A program made the translations under genes and the position numbers. Below are positions 50,555 to 59,171 of a stretch of DNA of 64,000 bases, piece after piece. The stretch spans positions 604,992 to 668,991 of the forward strand of contig CBDIHI010000010.1 in the NCBI GenBank assembly GCA_965279075.1, written 5' to 3'. Source of the stretch: SZAS-79 sp965279075. Lineage in GTDB: Bacteria; Pseudomonadota; Gammaproteobacteria; Burkholderiales; SG8-39. Positions within the stretch are counted from its first letter, which is position 1. Each line of letters opens with the position of its first letter. The notes below the pieces were generated by a model that worked only from the letters and a program-made list of their open reading frames with translations, was not told the DNA's origin and ran no database searches.

Positions 50555-52053
50555 CCGGCCAGGTCGCACTCGGGCTGGTCATGCTGGTCGCGATGGTCAG
50601 CGTGATCTTCGTCGGCTTCCCCATCTCCTTCACGCTGATCATCATCGCGCTGGGATTCGGCTGGGCGGGCCTGGGCGACAGCGTGTTCGACCTCGCCTAC
50701 CTGCAGACGCTCGGCATGATGAAGACCGAGGAACTCGTGGCGATCCCGCTGTTCATCTTCATGGGGTTCCTGACCGAGCAGGCCGGGCTCATGGGACGGC
50801 TGTTCAAGGCGTTCCGCGACCTGCTCGCGCCGGTGCGGGGTTCGCTTTACCTCGGCGTGATCCTGACCGCCACGGTGTTTGCGATGGCCACGGGCATCGT
50901 CGGCGCGGCGGTCACGGTGCTGGGCATCATGGCCGGGCCGATCATGATCAAGTCCGGCTACGACGCCCGCATGGCCTCGGGTGCGATCGCCGCGGGCGGC
51001 ACGCTCGGCATCCTGATCCCGCCCTCGGTGATGCTGATCGTGATGGGGCCGGTCCTCGGCGTGTCGGTGACCGATCTTTACGCGGCGGCGTTCGGGCCCG
51101 GGTTGTTCCTCGCGGCCATGTATATCGTCTACACGCTGGTGCGCAGCTTCCTCAACCCGAAGCTCGGCCCGCCCGTGCCGCTCGAGGAGCGCCAGACCTC
51201 CATGCTGGTCGTGCTGAAGGAGGTCTTCCTCGGCATGGTGCCGCTGGGGGCGTTGATCAGTTGCACGCTGGGCTCGATCCTGATGGGCTATGCCACGCCG
51301 ACCGAGGCGGCGTCGGTCGGCGCGGTGGGCGCGTTCGTGCTCGCCGTCGCCTACGGGAAGTTCACGTTCGCGGGCCTGAAGTCGGCCTGCATCAGCACGA
51401 TGACCACCTCCAGCATGGTGCTGTTCCTCGCGGTCGCATCCAACATCTTCGGTGCGGTGTTCGCGCGGCTGGGCACGGCGCAGTGGATCACGGACACGCT
51501 GCTCTCGCTCCCGCTGCCGCCTTTCATGATGCTGCTGCTGGTGCTGTTCCTGATCTTCCTGCTCGGCTGGCCGTTCGAGTGGCCGGCGATCATCCTGGTC
51601 TTCCTGCCGATCTTCTACCCGGTGATTGCCGCGCTGAAATACGACCTGGTGTGGTTCGGCGCGCTGGTCGCGGTGGTGATGCAGACGGCCTACCTCTCGC
51701 CTCCGGTGGCGATGTCGGCCTACTACCTCAAGCAGGTGGTGCCGTCGTGGGGACTCGGCACGATCTACCGCGGCATGTTCGACTTCATGTGGATCCAGGT
51801 GATCTGCATCCTCACAGTGTTCATGTTCCCGCAGATCGCCATGTGGCTGCCGACCACGCTCGCGGAGCAGGCGCGCGCGGAGCGCATGGCGCCCTCGAGC
51901 CCCGACCAGCAGAAGGAGGAGGAGGAAGGCATGATGAAGGGCGGCTCGCTCGAGGAGGATTACAAGGCCGAGCCCGCCCAGGAGGACGAGGCGGACAAGG
52001 ACAAGGCCCCCGACGGGGACACGAAGAAAGGCGGCGCCGCGGCGGCAAAATGA
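50551..52053 (+). CDS. dctM: TRAP transporter large membrane subunit (DctM-like) with charged tail
   Basis: The 500-residue protein has about 12 membrane helices and family motifs VAIPLFIFMGFLTEQAGL, GTLGILIPPSVMLIVMG and GYATPTEAASVGAVGA. After the last helix, about 60 residues form an unusual charged tail rich in Glu, Asp and Lys (QQKEEEEGMMKGG, then AQEDEADKDKAPDGD). Most DctM proteins end soon after the last helix, so the tail is atypical and probably cytoplasmic or disordered. It overlaps dctQ and is followed by the receptor gene. Confidence 0.9.
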   Translation: MTGQVALGLVMLVAMVSVIFVGFPISFTLIIIALGFGWAGLGDSVFDLAYLQTLGMMKTEELVAIPLFIFMGFLTEQAGLMGRLFKAFRDLLAPVRGSLYLGVILTATVFAMATGIVGAAVTVLGIMAGPIMIKSGYDARMASGAIAAGGTLGILIPPSVMLIVMGPVLGVSVTDLYAAAFGPGLFLAAMYIVYTLVRSFLNPKLGPPVPLEERQTSMLVVLKEVFLGMVPLGALISCTLGSILMGYATPTEAASVGAVGAFVLAVAYGKFTFAGLKSACISTMTTSSMVLFLAVASNIFGAVFARLGTAQWITDTLLSLPLPPFMMLLLVLFLIFLLGWPFEWPAIILVFLPIFYPVIAALKYDLVWFGALVAVVMQTAYLSPPVAMSAYYLKQVVPSWGLGTIYRGMFDFMWIQVICILTVFMFPQIAMWLPTTLAEQARAERMAPSSPDQQKEEEEGMMKGGSLEEDYKAEPAQEDEADKDKAPDGDTKKGGAAAAK

Positions 52054-52114
52054 GCCTTGCGCGGCACGTGCGGTTGGGTATAACTCGTACTTTTACCAAA
52101 GGAGAGGGAGAGTC

Positions 52115-53257
52115 ATGAAATCGATCAAGCAGTCCCTGGTACTCGGCGCCATCGCTGCCGCGTTCGCCATCCCGGCGGCCGCGCAGGCCCCGGCCCCCGC
52201 GGCCGGCGCGAAGGTGCTGAAGATGCAATCGAGCTGGCCGGCCAGTTCGACCGCGCAGGACCACTTCAAGCTGTTCGCCGAGCGCGTCGACAAGCTCTCC
52301 GGCGGTTCGCTCAAGATCGAGGCCATGGCGGCCGGGCAGGTCGTCCCCGCGTTCGAGGTGCTCGACGCCTCCTCCAAGAAGGTGATCGACGGCCACCACT
52401 CGATCTCCTACTACTGGGTAGGCAAGAACAACGCCGCCGTGCTGTTTGCCGGCCCCCCGGGCGGCCCCTTCGGCATGGACCACTCGGACTACCTCAGCTG
52501 GATGTGGAACGGCGGCGGGACCGAGATGTGGAACGACTTCTACCAGAACACGCTCAAGCTGAACGTGCACGTGATCCCGGGCCACCCGACCAGCCCGCAG
52601 GCCTTCGGCTGGTTCAAGCGCCCGATCAAGAACCTGGCCGACTTCAAGACCATGAAATGCCGCCAGACCGGCATCAACGCCCAGATCTTCACGCGCATGG
52701 GGATGACCACGATCAACATGCCCGGCGGCGAGATCCTGCCCGCCGCGCAGCGCGGCGTGATCGACTGCGCCGAGTGGGTCGGCGGCCTCGAGGACCTGCG
52801 CCTGGGCCTGCACACGGTGTACAAGTTCCACTACACGCCCGGCATGCACGAGAACAACACCATGGGCGAGATCGTGTTCAACGGCGACGTCTGGAAAGGC
52901 CTGACGGCCGTGCAGCAGGAGATCATCCGTTCCGCCGCGCGTGATGCGCACGTGTCCTGGTACGCCGCCTGGCAGAAGCAGAACGCCGACGCGCTGAAGG
53001 AGCTGCAGGAAAAGCACGGCGTGAAGGTCCTGCGCACCCCGCCCGAGATCCTCATCGCCTACCTCAAGGCCTGGGACGGGTTCGTCGACGAGGAAGCCGG
53101 CAAGAACGCGGTCTTCAAGAAGATCCTCGACTCGCAGAAGGCCTGGGCCGCGGTGGTCGTGCCGGCCAAGCGCTTCATGCACCCGCCCTACTCGTTCGCC
53201 GCGAACTACTACTGGCCCGAAGGCAAGCCGGCGGCCGCGGACGCGAAGAAGAAATGA
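52115..53257 (+). CDS. dctP: TRAP transporter substrate receptor (DctP/TakP type)
   Basis: The 380-residue receptor has a signal peptide ending AAAQA, then LKMQSSWPASSTAQDHF and the FKTMKCRQTGINAQIFTRMG segment whose arginine anchors a carboxylate. GEILPAAQRGVIDCAEW is also characteristic. The TakP-like features suggest 2-oxo acids or aromatic acids. GGAGAGGGAG precedes ATG 52115. Its stop overlaps ridA. Together with dctQM it makes a complete transporter downstream of the Rieske oxygenase. Confidence 0.9.
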   Translation: MKSIKQSLVLGAIAAAFAIPAAAQAPAPAAGAKVLKMQSSWPASSTAQDHFKLFAERVDKLSGGSLKIEAMAAGQVVPAFEVLDASSKKVIDGHHSISYYWVGKNNAAVLFAGPPGGPFGMDHSDYLSWMWNGGGTEMWNDFYQNTLKLNVHVIPGHPTSPQAFGWFKRPIKNLADFKTMKCRQTGINAQIFTRMGMTTINMPGGEILPAAQRGVIDCAEWVGGLEDLRLGLHTVYKFHYTPGMHENNTMGEIVFNGDVWKGLTAVQQEIIRSAARDAHVSWYAAWQKQNADALKELQEKHGVKVLRTPPEILIAYLKAWDGFVDEEAGKNAVFKKILDSQKAWAAVVVPAKRFMHPPYSFAANYYWPEGKPAAADAKKK

Positions 53258-53658
53258 GCGGCAAGCCGTCCCGGCGCGAGGAGTTCCTGCTCGAGGGCCT
53301 CGCGCCGCCCATCAGCCACTACTGCGACGCGGTGCGCTGGGGCGACACGCTGTACATCTCCGGCATCCCGCCCCTGGACGCACAGGGGCGGGTCGTCAGC
53401 GAGGATCCCGCGGCGCAGGCGAAGCAGGTGTTCGAGAACATGAAGCTGATCCTCGACGCGGCGGGCGCGACGTTCGCGGACATCCTCAAGGTGACCGTCT
53501 ACCTTACCGACGTCGACGACCGCAGAAAGATCAACCCGGTGCGCCAGCAGTATTTCGGCGACGCGCGCCCGGCCAGCACGCTGATCGGGATCAACCAGCT
53601 TGCGATCCCGGGAATGAAAGTCGAGATCGAGGCCGTGGTCGGCCTGCCCAACCGTTAG
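53254..53658 (+). CDS. ridA: RidA/YjgF-family enamine/imine deaminase
   Basis: The 134-residue protein has the RidA fold: ISHYCDAVRWGDTLYISG, FENMKLILDAAGATFADILKVTVYLTD, and the C-terminal RPASTLIGINQLAIPGMKVEIEAV with the conserved arginine that holds the substrate carboxylate. RidA hydrolyses reactive enamines and protects PLP enzymes; operon-specific relatives act in catabolic pathways, as may be the case beside a TRAP system. It overlaps dctP and ends in a strong terminator. Confidence 0.9.
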   Translation: MSGKPSRREEFLLEGLAPPISHYCDAVRWGDTLYISGIPPLDAQGRVVSEDPAAQAKQVFENMKLILDAAGATFADILKVTVYLTDVDDRRKINPVRQQYFGDARPASTLIGINQLAIPGMKVEIEAVVGLPNR

Positions 53659-53663
53659 ACCCG

Positions 53664-53704
53664 GCCCGGAGAGGGGGCTCCCCCTTCTCCGGGCTATCCT
53701 TTTT
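53664..53704. terminator. Bidirectional terminator between ridA and the OYE gene
   Basis: GCCCGGAGA (53664-53672) pairs with TCTCCGGGC (53686-53694), extended by a G/C inner stem with one bulge. A T-rich tract (TATCCTTTTT) lies on the rightward side. It falls between convergent genes and probably ends both; its right arm touches the stop of the oxidoreductase gene. Confidence 0.78.
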
Positions 53705-54815
53705 CCCGGATCAGTTTCCAGCCCTGCCAGCCGGTGTAGGCCGCGCGGTCGTATTGCGGGGGCGTCTTCGCCGCGATCCCGAAGTGCTGCGCCGCGTGCC
53801 AGACCCAGCGCGGGTTGTCGAGGAAGGCGCGCGCCAGCGCCACCATGTCCGCCTTGCCGGAGGCCACGATCTCCTCGGCCTGGTCGGGATCCGCGATCAT
53901 GCCCACCGCCCTCACCGCCATGTCCGGCACGGCCTTCTTCACCGCTTCCGCGTGCGGCACCTGGTAGTTCGGGCCGATGGTGTAGCGCGTCTGGCCGAGC
54001 AGCGCGCCGGTGGTCACGCAGACGTAGTCGTAGCCGAGCTTCTTCAGTTCGTTCGTGAGCGCGATCGTGTCCTCGATCGGCGCCCCCTCATCCACCCAGT
54101 CGTGCGCCGAGATGCGCGCGCCAAGGCACCTCTCTTTGGGCCACACCTCCCGGACCGCGGCCGCCACCTCGAGCAGCGCGCGACGGCGATTCTCCGGCGA
54201 GCCACCATAGGCGTCGGTGCGCGTGTTCGACAGCGGCGAGAAAAACTGGTGCAGGAGGTAGCCGTGCGCGGCGTGCAGCTCGACCGCGTCGAGGCCGATC
54301 CGCGCGGCACGCACGGCGGAAGCCGCGAACGCGTCCACAATCGCCTTGATTTCGGCGACGCTCAACTCGCGCGGCGTGTGCCAGCCGGGCCGCGTGTCGT
54401 AGGGCAGCGCGGACGGGGCGACCGTCTGCCAGGGGTTCTCGAGCGGCCCCAGCGCCGTGCGTCCCTGCCAGGGCACCTGCGTGGACGCCTTGCGGCCCGC
54501 GTGCGCGAGCTGGATGCCGATCGGGTTCTTGGTGAGGCGCCGGCAGAAGTCCACCACCCGCTTCATCGCCGCTTCGTTGTCGTCGCTGTAGAGGCCCACG
54601 CAGCCGTGGCTGATGCGGCCTTCGCGCGTCACGGCCGTGGCCTCGATCACCAGCAGCCCGGCGTCCGAAATGGCCATGCTCCCGAGGTGCGCGAGGTGCC
54701 AGTCGCCCATGCAGCCGTCATTCGACGAGTACTGGCACATCGGCGCCACGACGACGCGGTTGGGAAGCGTGATGCCCCCGAGCTGGATCGGGGTGAAAAG
54801 CTTCGAAGACGTCAT
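53694..54815 (-). CDS. Old Yellow Enzyme-type NADH:flavin oxidoreductase (YqjM-like)
   Basis: The 373-residue FMN barrel enzyme opens LFTPIQLGGITLPNRVVVAPMCQYSS, whose cysteine (Cys27) is the redox-tuning residue of the YqjM subclass. It has ELHAAHGYLLHQFFSPLSN, with the HxxH-like substrate-binding His pair, and the RTDAYGGSPENR segment. Such enzymes reduce activated C=C bonds. It shares one base with the stop of the upstream ThDP enzyme gene, so the two likely act in sequence. Confidence 0.9.
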   Translation of the reverse strand: MTSSKLFTPIQLGGITLPNRVVVAPMCQYSSNDGCMGDWHLAHLGSMAISDAGLLVIEATAVTREGRISHGCVGLYSDDNEAAMKRVVDFCRRLTKNPIGIQLAHAGRKASTQVPWQGRTALGPLENPWQTVAPSALPYDTRPGWHTPRELSVAEIKAIVDAFAASAVRAARIGLDAVELHAAHGYLLHQFFSPLSNTRTDAYGGSPENRRRALLEVAAAVREVWPKERCLGARISAHDWVDEGAPIEDTIALTNELKKLGYDYVCVTTGALLGQTRYTIGPNYQVPHAEAVKKAVPDMAVRAVGMIADPDQAEEIVASGKADMVALARAFLDNPRWVWHAAQHFGIAAKTPPQYDRAAYTGWQGWKLIREKG

Positions 54816-56554
54816 CAGGCCACCCACTCGGATACCGGGGCCTTGGCCTCGTGCAGCGGCTGGCAGAGGACATCCACCAGCGTCGGTCCCGGATGGGCCA
54901 GCGCCAGGCCGAAGACCTTGCCGAGTTCCGCCGGGTCGCTGACGCGCCAGCTCTTCACGCCGTAGGCTTCGGCCACGGCGGCGTGGTTGGTCGTGCTGAA
55001 GTCGACCGAGAAGTAGCGCTTGTTGTAGCCGCTCTTCTGGCCGGCCTTGATCCAGCCGTAGACGCTGTTTGAAATCACGACGAATGTGATCGGGAGCTTC
55101 AGCCGCACGATGGTCTCGAGCTCGCCCACGGTGAAGCCGAAGCTGCCGTCGCCCATGACCGAGACGCACTTGACGCCCGGCCGGCCGAAGTGCGCGCCGA
55201 CGGAGGCCGCCATCGAATAGCCCAGCGCGCCGTGCGCGCGGTTCGAGAACAGCCGCCGGCCGGTGCCGCGCACCGGGAAGTAAGCCGACAGGTAGGGACA
55301 CGGCGTGCCGGGGTCCGCGACGATGATCGCGTCGTGGTCCAGCACCTTCGCCAATTCCGCCACCACGCGTTCGGGCTTGATCGGCTGGTCGTTCGACGCC
55401 GCCAGCACGTCGAACTTGGCGAATTTCTCGCGGCGCGCCTTGTCGATGGCCTTGGCGTCCAGCGGCCGCTTGACGGGCGTGGCCCCGGAGGAAAGTTCCT
55501 GCACCAGCGCCTGCAGCGCCAGCCTGGCGTCGCCGACCAGCGGCACGTCCACGCGATAGTTGGTGCCGATCACCGCGGGATCGACGTCGATGTGGATCAC
55601 CTTGACCTTGCCGGGCGCAGGATAGCGCCAGCGCTCGGTGGTGACCGACCCCGCGCGGCAGCCGACGAACACGACCAGGTCCGCGGAGTTGACCACCGAC
55701 CGCGTCTCGGGGGTGCCGCCGTTCGAGCCGACCACGCCGACCGCGAGCGGGTGGTCCTCGCCAATCGAGCCCTGCCCGCTGATGGTGGTCGCCACCGGCG
55801 CGGACAACCGTTCGGCGAGTTCGATGAGGTCGGATTCGCCGCCGGAGATCACCACGCCGCCGCCGCAGATGAACACCGGACGCGTCGCGCTGCGCAGCAT
55901 CTTCGCCGCAAGCTCCACGTAGAACGGGTCCGGTGCCGTGCGCCGCGCCGGGTACTGGCCCAGGCTCGGGTCACCCCACACGTCGTCGGCCTCCACCGCG
56001 CCGCTCTGCACGTCGTACGGCAGCGCGATATGCGCCGCCCCCGGGCGCCCGGTGGTCATGTTGTTGAAGGCGGCCCGGAACACGCGCGGGATGTCCACCG
56101 CGCGATTGAGCACCGCGTTCCACTTGGTCAGCGGCTTCATCAGCGCGCCCTGGTCGAGCTCGGTCAGCGTGTACTTGCCGCGCGACGAGACCGATATGTC
56201 GCTCGTGATCGCGAGCACGGGCACCGAGGATTCGTTGGCCTCGACGAGGCCGGGCAGGATGTACGTCGCCCCGCCGCCCGAAGGTCCCTCGCAGACGCCG
56301 ACCTTGCCCGACACGCGCGCATAGCCGTCGGCCATGTACGCCGCCGAACGCTCGTCGCGCGTCAGCACGTGCTTCATGCCGTGGGGCAGGCGCGCGAGCG
56401 CATCGTAGAAAGGCAGGCTGGTGTCGCCGCACAGGCCGAAGATGTATTCGACGCCGTGGGCCTTCAGCATTTCGACGGTCGCTTCGCCGCCGGTCATGGT
56501 GGCCGCTGCGCTTGCGCTGCCAGCGATGGCCTTGGGGTCTGTTCGTTTGTTCAT
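54815..56554 (-). CDS. ThDP-dependent enzyme of the acetolactate-synthase/decarboxylase family
   Basis: The 579-residue protein has the three domains of the family: N-terminal Pyr domain with activating Glu68 (TRDERSAAYMADGYAR), a central domain, and C-terminal PP domain with ThDP motif GDGSFGFTVGELETIVRL...NSVYGWI. Substrate could be a 2-oxo acid for decarboxylation or carboligation; the sequence does not decide, though the lack of a regulatory subunit gene argues against biosynthetic acetolactate synthase. ATG 56554 is 41 bases from the divergent VOC gene. It is co-transcribed with an OYE-type reductase. Confidence 0.82.
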   Translation of the reverse strand: MNKRTDPKAIAGSASAAATMTGGEATVEMLKAHGVEYIFGLCGDTSLPFYDALARLPHGMKHVLTRDERSAAYMADGYARVSGKVGVCEGPSGGGATYILPGLVEANESSVPVLAITSDISVSSRGKYTLTELDQGALMKPLTKWNAVLNRAVDIPRVFRAAFNNMTTGRPGAAHIALPYDVQSGAVEADDVWGDPSLGQYPARRTAPDPFYVELAAKMLRSATRPVFICGGGVVISGGESDLIELAERLSAPVATTISGQGSIGEDHPLAVGVVGSNGGTPETRSVVNSADLVVFVGCRAGSVTTERWRYPAPGKVKVIHIDVDPAVIGTNYRVDVPLVGDARLALQALVQELSSGATPVKRPLDAKAIDKARREKFAKFDVLAASNDQPIKPERVVAELAKVLDHDAIIVADPGTPCPYLSAYFPVRGTGRRLFSNRAHGALGYSMAASVGAHFGRPGVKCVSVMGDGSFGFTVGELETIVRLKLPITFVVISNSVYGWIKAGQKSGYNKRYFSVDFSTTNHAAVAEAYGVKSWRVSDPAELGKVFGLALAHPGPTLVDVLCQPLHEAKAPVSEWVA

Positions 56555-56595
56555 GGCCGAATTGTGTACATTAGCCCCCTCAGAGGCAAGGCGAA

Positions 56596-57540
56596 ATGGC
56601 GAACCAGATCCCTGTTGCATCCATCCCGGACCGGCAGCATCCCCCGGCCGGCACGCTCAACATCGACCACGTGGCGCATTTCGTGCCCGACATCGGTGCG
56701 GCATCCGGCGTGCTGGAAAAGCTCGGCTTCCGGCTGACGCCGTTTTCGCTGCAGACCCAGAAGGACGAAGCCGGCGCAGTCGTGCCCGCGGGCGCCGGCA
56801 ACCGCTGCGCGATGCTGGAGGACGGCTACCTCGAATTCCTCACGCCGACCGGCGACACGCCGATCGGGCTGCAGATCCGCGCCGCGATCGCGAAGCATAC
56901 GGGCCAGCACCTCGTGGCTTTCGGCACGCCGGCCGCGGAAGAAGATCATGCGCGGCTTGCGCGCCACGGGTATTCGCCTTTGCCGCTGGTCAGCCTGCAG
57001 CGCGAAGTCGATGTCGCGGGGACGCTGCGCATGGCGAGGTTCTCGGTCGCGCGCGTCCCGCCGCAATCCATGCCGGAGGGCCGCGTGCAGTTCGTGCAGC
57101 ACCACACGCCCGAGTGCCTGTGGCAGCCACAGTACGTCGAGCACCCGAACGGCGTCACCGGCCTGCTGGCGACCTTCGTCGTCGCCGACGACCCGGTCAA
57201 GGTCGCGGCTCGGTATGCCGAGTTCACCGGCCTTCTTCCGAGGAAGATGCCGGGCTTCGTCCGACTGGCGACCGGCCGGGGCGACGTGCTGGTCGGCAGC
57301 GACACCGCATGCAAATCGCTTTTCGGCGGTGAGCCGCCGGCACCGCCCTCAATGGCCGGCTACGCGCTGGCGTGCAGGGATCCCAAGGGCTTGAGGTCGA
57401 GGCTGATCGAAGCGGGATGCCCGGTCAGCGAACCCTCTCCCGAATTGTTCGCCGCGCTGCTGCCGCCGGAAATCGGCGGGGCGTGGCTGTTCGGGACCGA
57501 AGGGGCCTACAGGGACTGGCTGTCGCCGGGGTGCTTCTAG
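56596..57540 (+). CDS. VOC-family (glyoxalase-like) protein
   Basis: The 314-residue protein is a vicinal-oxygen-chelate member with two fold halves: IDHVAHFVPDIGAASGVLEKLGF at the start, an internal QFVQHHTPECLWQPQYVEHPNG with metal-ligand-like His and Glu, and a degenerate C-terminal half. It fits the glyoxalase-like domain group of unknown reaction. It diverges from the ThDP enzyme gene by 41 bases and may be controlled with it. Its stop is 12 bases from the convergent GMC gene. Confidence 0.78.
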   Translation: MANQIPVASIPDRQHPPAGTLNIDHVAHFVPDIGAASGVLEKLGFRLTPFSLQTQKDEAGAVVPAGAGNRCAMLEDGYLEFLTPTGDTPIGLQIRAAIAKHTGQHLVAFGTPAAEEDHARLARHGYSPLPLVSLQREVDVAGTLRMARFSVARVPPQSMPEGRVQFVQHHTPECLWQPQYVEHPNGVTGLLATFVVADDPVKVAARYAEFTGLLPRKMPGFVRLATGRGDVLVGSDTACKSLFGGEPPAPPSMAGYALACRDPKGLRSRLIEAGCPVSEPSPELFAALLPPEIGGAWLFGTEGAYRDWLSPGCF

Positions 57541-57551
57541 CGCTTTCCTGG

Positions 57552-59171
57552 TCAGCTGCCACCCAGCAACAGCGCTGCGCCCTTCTCCGCGATCATCAGG
57601 GTCGCTGCGTTGGTGTTGGCCGACGTCATCGTCGGCATGACCGACGCGTCGATCACGCGCAAATGCTCGACGCCACGCACCCGCAAGGCGGGATCCACCA
57701 CCGACTGCGAGTCGCCGCCCATGCGGCAGCTGCCTGTGGCGTGGAACACCGTGCCGCCCTTCGAGCGCGCGAATTCCCACAGGTCGGACCGCGTGGCCGT
57801 AGCCGCGCCCGGCATCGTTTCCTCGACCCAGAGGTCGCGGAAGGCCGGCTGCCGGTAGATCTCGCGAAGCATCTCCAGGCCCGACACAATGACCTCGCGG
57901 TCGTGCGGCTCGGAGAAATACCGCGGCTCGATCCGCGGTTGTTCATACGGGTCGGTGGAACGGATAGAGACCCGCCCGCGGGACAACGGACGGCACTGGC
58001 AGGCCGAGGCGCTGAACCCGGAATAGGCGTGCAAAGGGTCTCCCGGCTTGTCCACGGACAGCGGCATCACGTTGAACTGGACGTCCGCGCGCGCATCGCG
58101 CGCCTGCGGCGTCCGCGCGAGGCCGCCCACCTGCCCTGCCCCGACCGTCAGCGGGCCACGATCCTGCAGCAGCCACTGCAGCCCCATCTTCGCCAGTTCG
58201 TACGGGTTGCGCACCTGGTCGTTCAGGGACATCTTCTTCCTGAGGCGCAGGATCACGCGGGCCTGGTAATGGTCCTGCAGGTTCCCGCCCACGTCGGGCG
58301 ACTCAGCGACCACGCCGATGCCGTGCTGCCGCAGGAGGTCCGCCGGCCCGACACCGGAGAGCTGCAGCAACTGCGGCGACTGCAGCGCGCCGGCTGAAAG
58401 GATCACTTCGCGCCCGGCCCGCGCTTGTTGGGTCTTGCCGTCGACGATCCACTCGACACCGACTGCTTTCGCACCCTCGAACAGGATGCGCGAAGCCTGG
58501 GCGTGCATCGCCAGCGTGAGGTTGGGCCGCGCCTGCGCCGGCCGCAGGAAACACTTGGACGCCGATGCGCGCCAGCCATCCTTCAGGGTCAGCTGGTAGG
58601 CGCCCACGCCGAAAGAGGAAGCGCCGTTGAAATCCGGGTTGAACGGCAGGCCGAACTGCTGCCCGGCCTCCAGCCACGCGGCGCAGTACGGGTGGTCGTT
58701 CCGCAGGTCCGACACGCCGAGTTCGCCCGAAGCGCCGTGATACTCGCTCTCCCCGCCCGAGTAGTTCTCCGAGCGCTTGAAATAAGGCAGCACCGACCAG
58801 TAATCCCAGCCCTGCGCGCCGGCCGCGACCCAGTCGGCATAGTCCTCGTGCTGGCCGCGGATGTAGATCAGGCCGTTGATCGAGGAGGAACCGCCCAGCA
58901 CGCGCCCGCGCGGCCAGACGATGGTACGGCCGGCCGTCCCCTCATCGGGTTCGGTGTCGAACTGGCGCGTGAAGCGCGGGTCGACCATGGTCTTGAAGTA
59001 ACCGACCGGCAGGTGGATCCAGAAGTTGCGATCGGGCCCGCCGGCCTCGAGCAGCAATACCGAATGGCCCGCACCCGTGAGCCGGTTGGCGAGGAGGCAC
59101 CCCGCCGAACCGGCGCCGACGACGATGTAGTCGTACACGGCGGCGCCGTTCGGCAGCGCGCTTTGGTTCAC
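57552..59171 (-). CDS. GMC-family FAD oxidoreductase (choline-dehydrogenase-like)
   Basis: The 539-residue flavoenzyme has an N-terminal Rossmann motif YIVVGAGSAGCLLANRL with LLLEAGG, GMC signature 1 (RGRVLGGSSSINGLIYIRG), signature 2 (SAGALQSPQLLQLSGVGP), and a C-terminal catalytic His in FHATGSCRMGG. It oxidises alcohols; substrate unknown. Start GTG 59171 overlaps the stop of the transporter receptor gene as GTGA. It is last in a permease-ATPase-receptor-GMC run, so it probably oxidises the imported compound. Confidence 0.9.
   Translation of the reverse strand: MNQSALPNGAAVYDYIVVGAGSAGCLLANRLTGAGHSVLLLEAGGPDRNFWIHLPVGYFKTMVDPRFTRQFDTEPDEGTAGRTIVWPRGRVLGGSSSINGLIYIRGQHEDYADWVAAGAQGWDYWSVLPYFKRSENYSGGESEYHGASGELGVSDLRNDHPYCAAWLEAGQQFGLPFNPDFNGASSFGVGAYQLTLKDGWRASASKCFLRPAQARPNLTLAMHAQASRILFEGAKAVGVEWIVDGKTQQARAGREVILSAGALQSPQLLQLSGVGPADLLRQHGIGVVAESPDVGGNLQDHYQARVILRLRKKMSLNDQVRNPYELAKMGLQWLLQDRGPLTVGAGQVGGLARTPQARDARADVQFNVMPLSVDKPGDPLHAYSGFSASACQCRPLSRGRVSIRSTDPYEQPRIEPRYFSEPHDREVIVSGLEMLREIYRQPAFRDLWVEETMPGAATATRSDLWEFARSKGGTVFHATGSCRMGGDSQSVVDPALRVRGVEHLRVIDASVMPTMTSANTNAATLMIAEKGAALLLGGS

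Noticed and set aside
57349..57780. Leftward frame across the VOC/GMC boundary
   Set aside because: It overlaps two convergent genes with clear families and has no homologous pattern.
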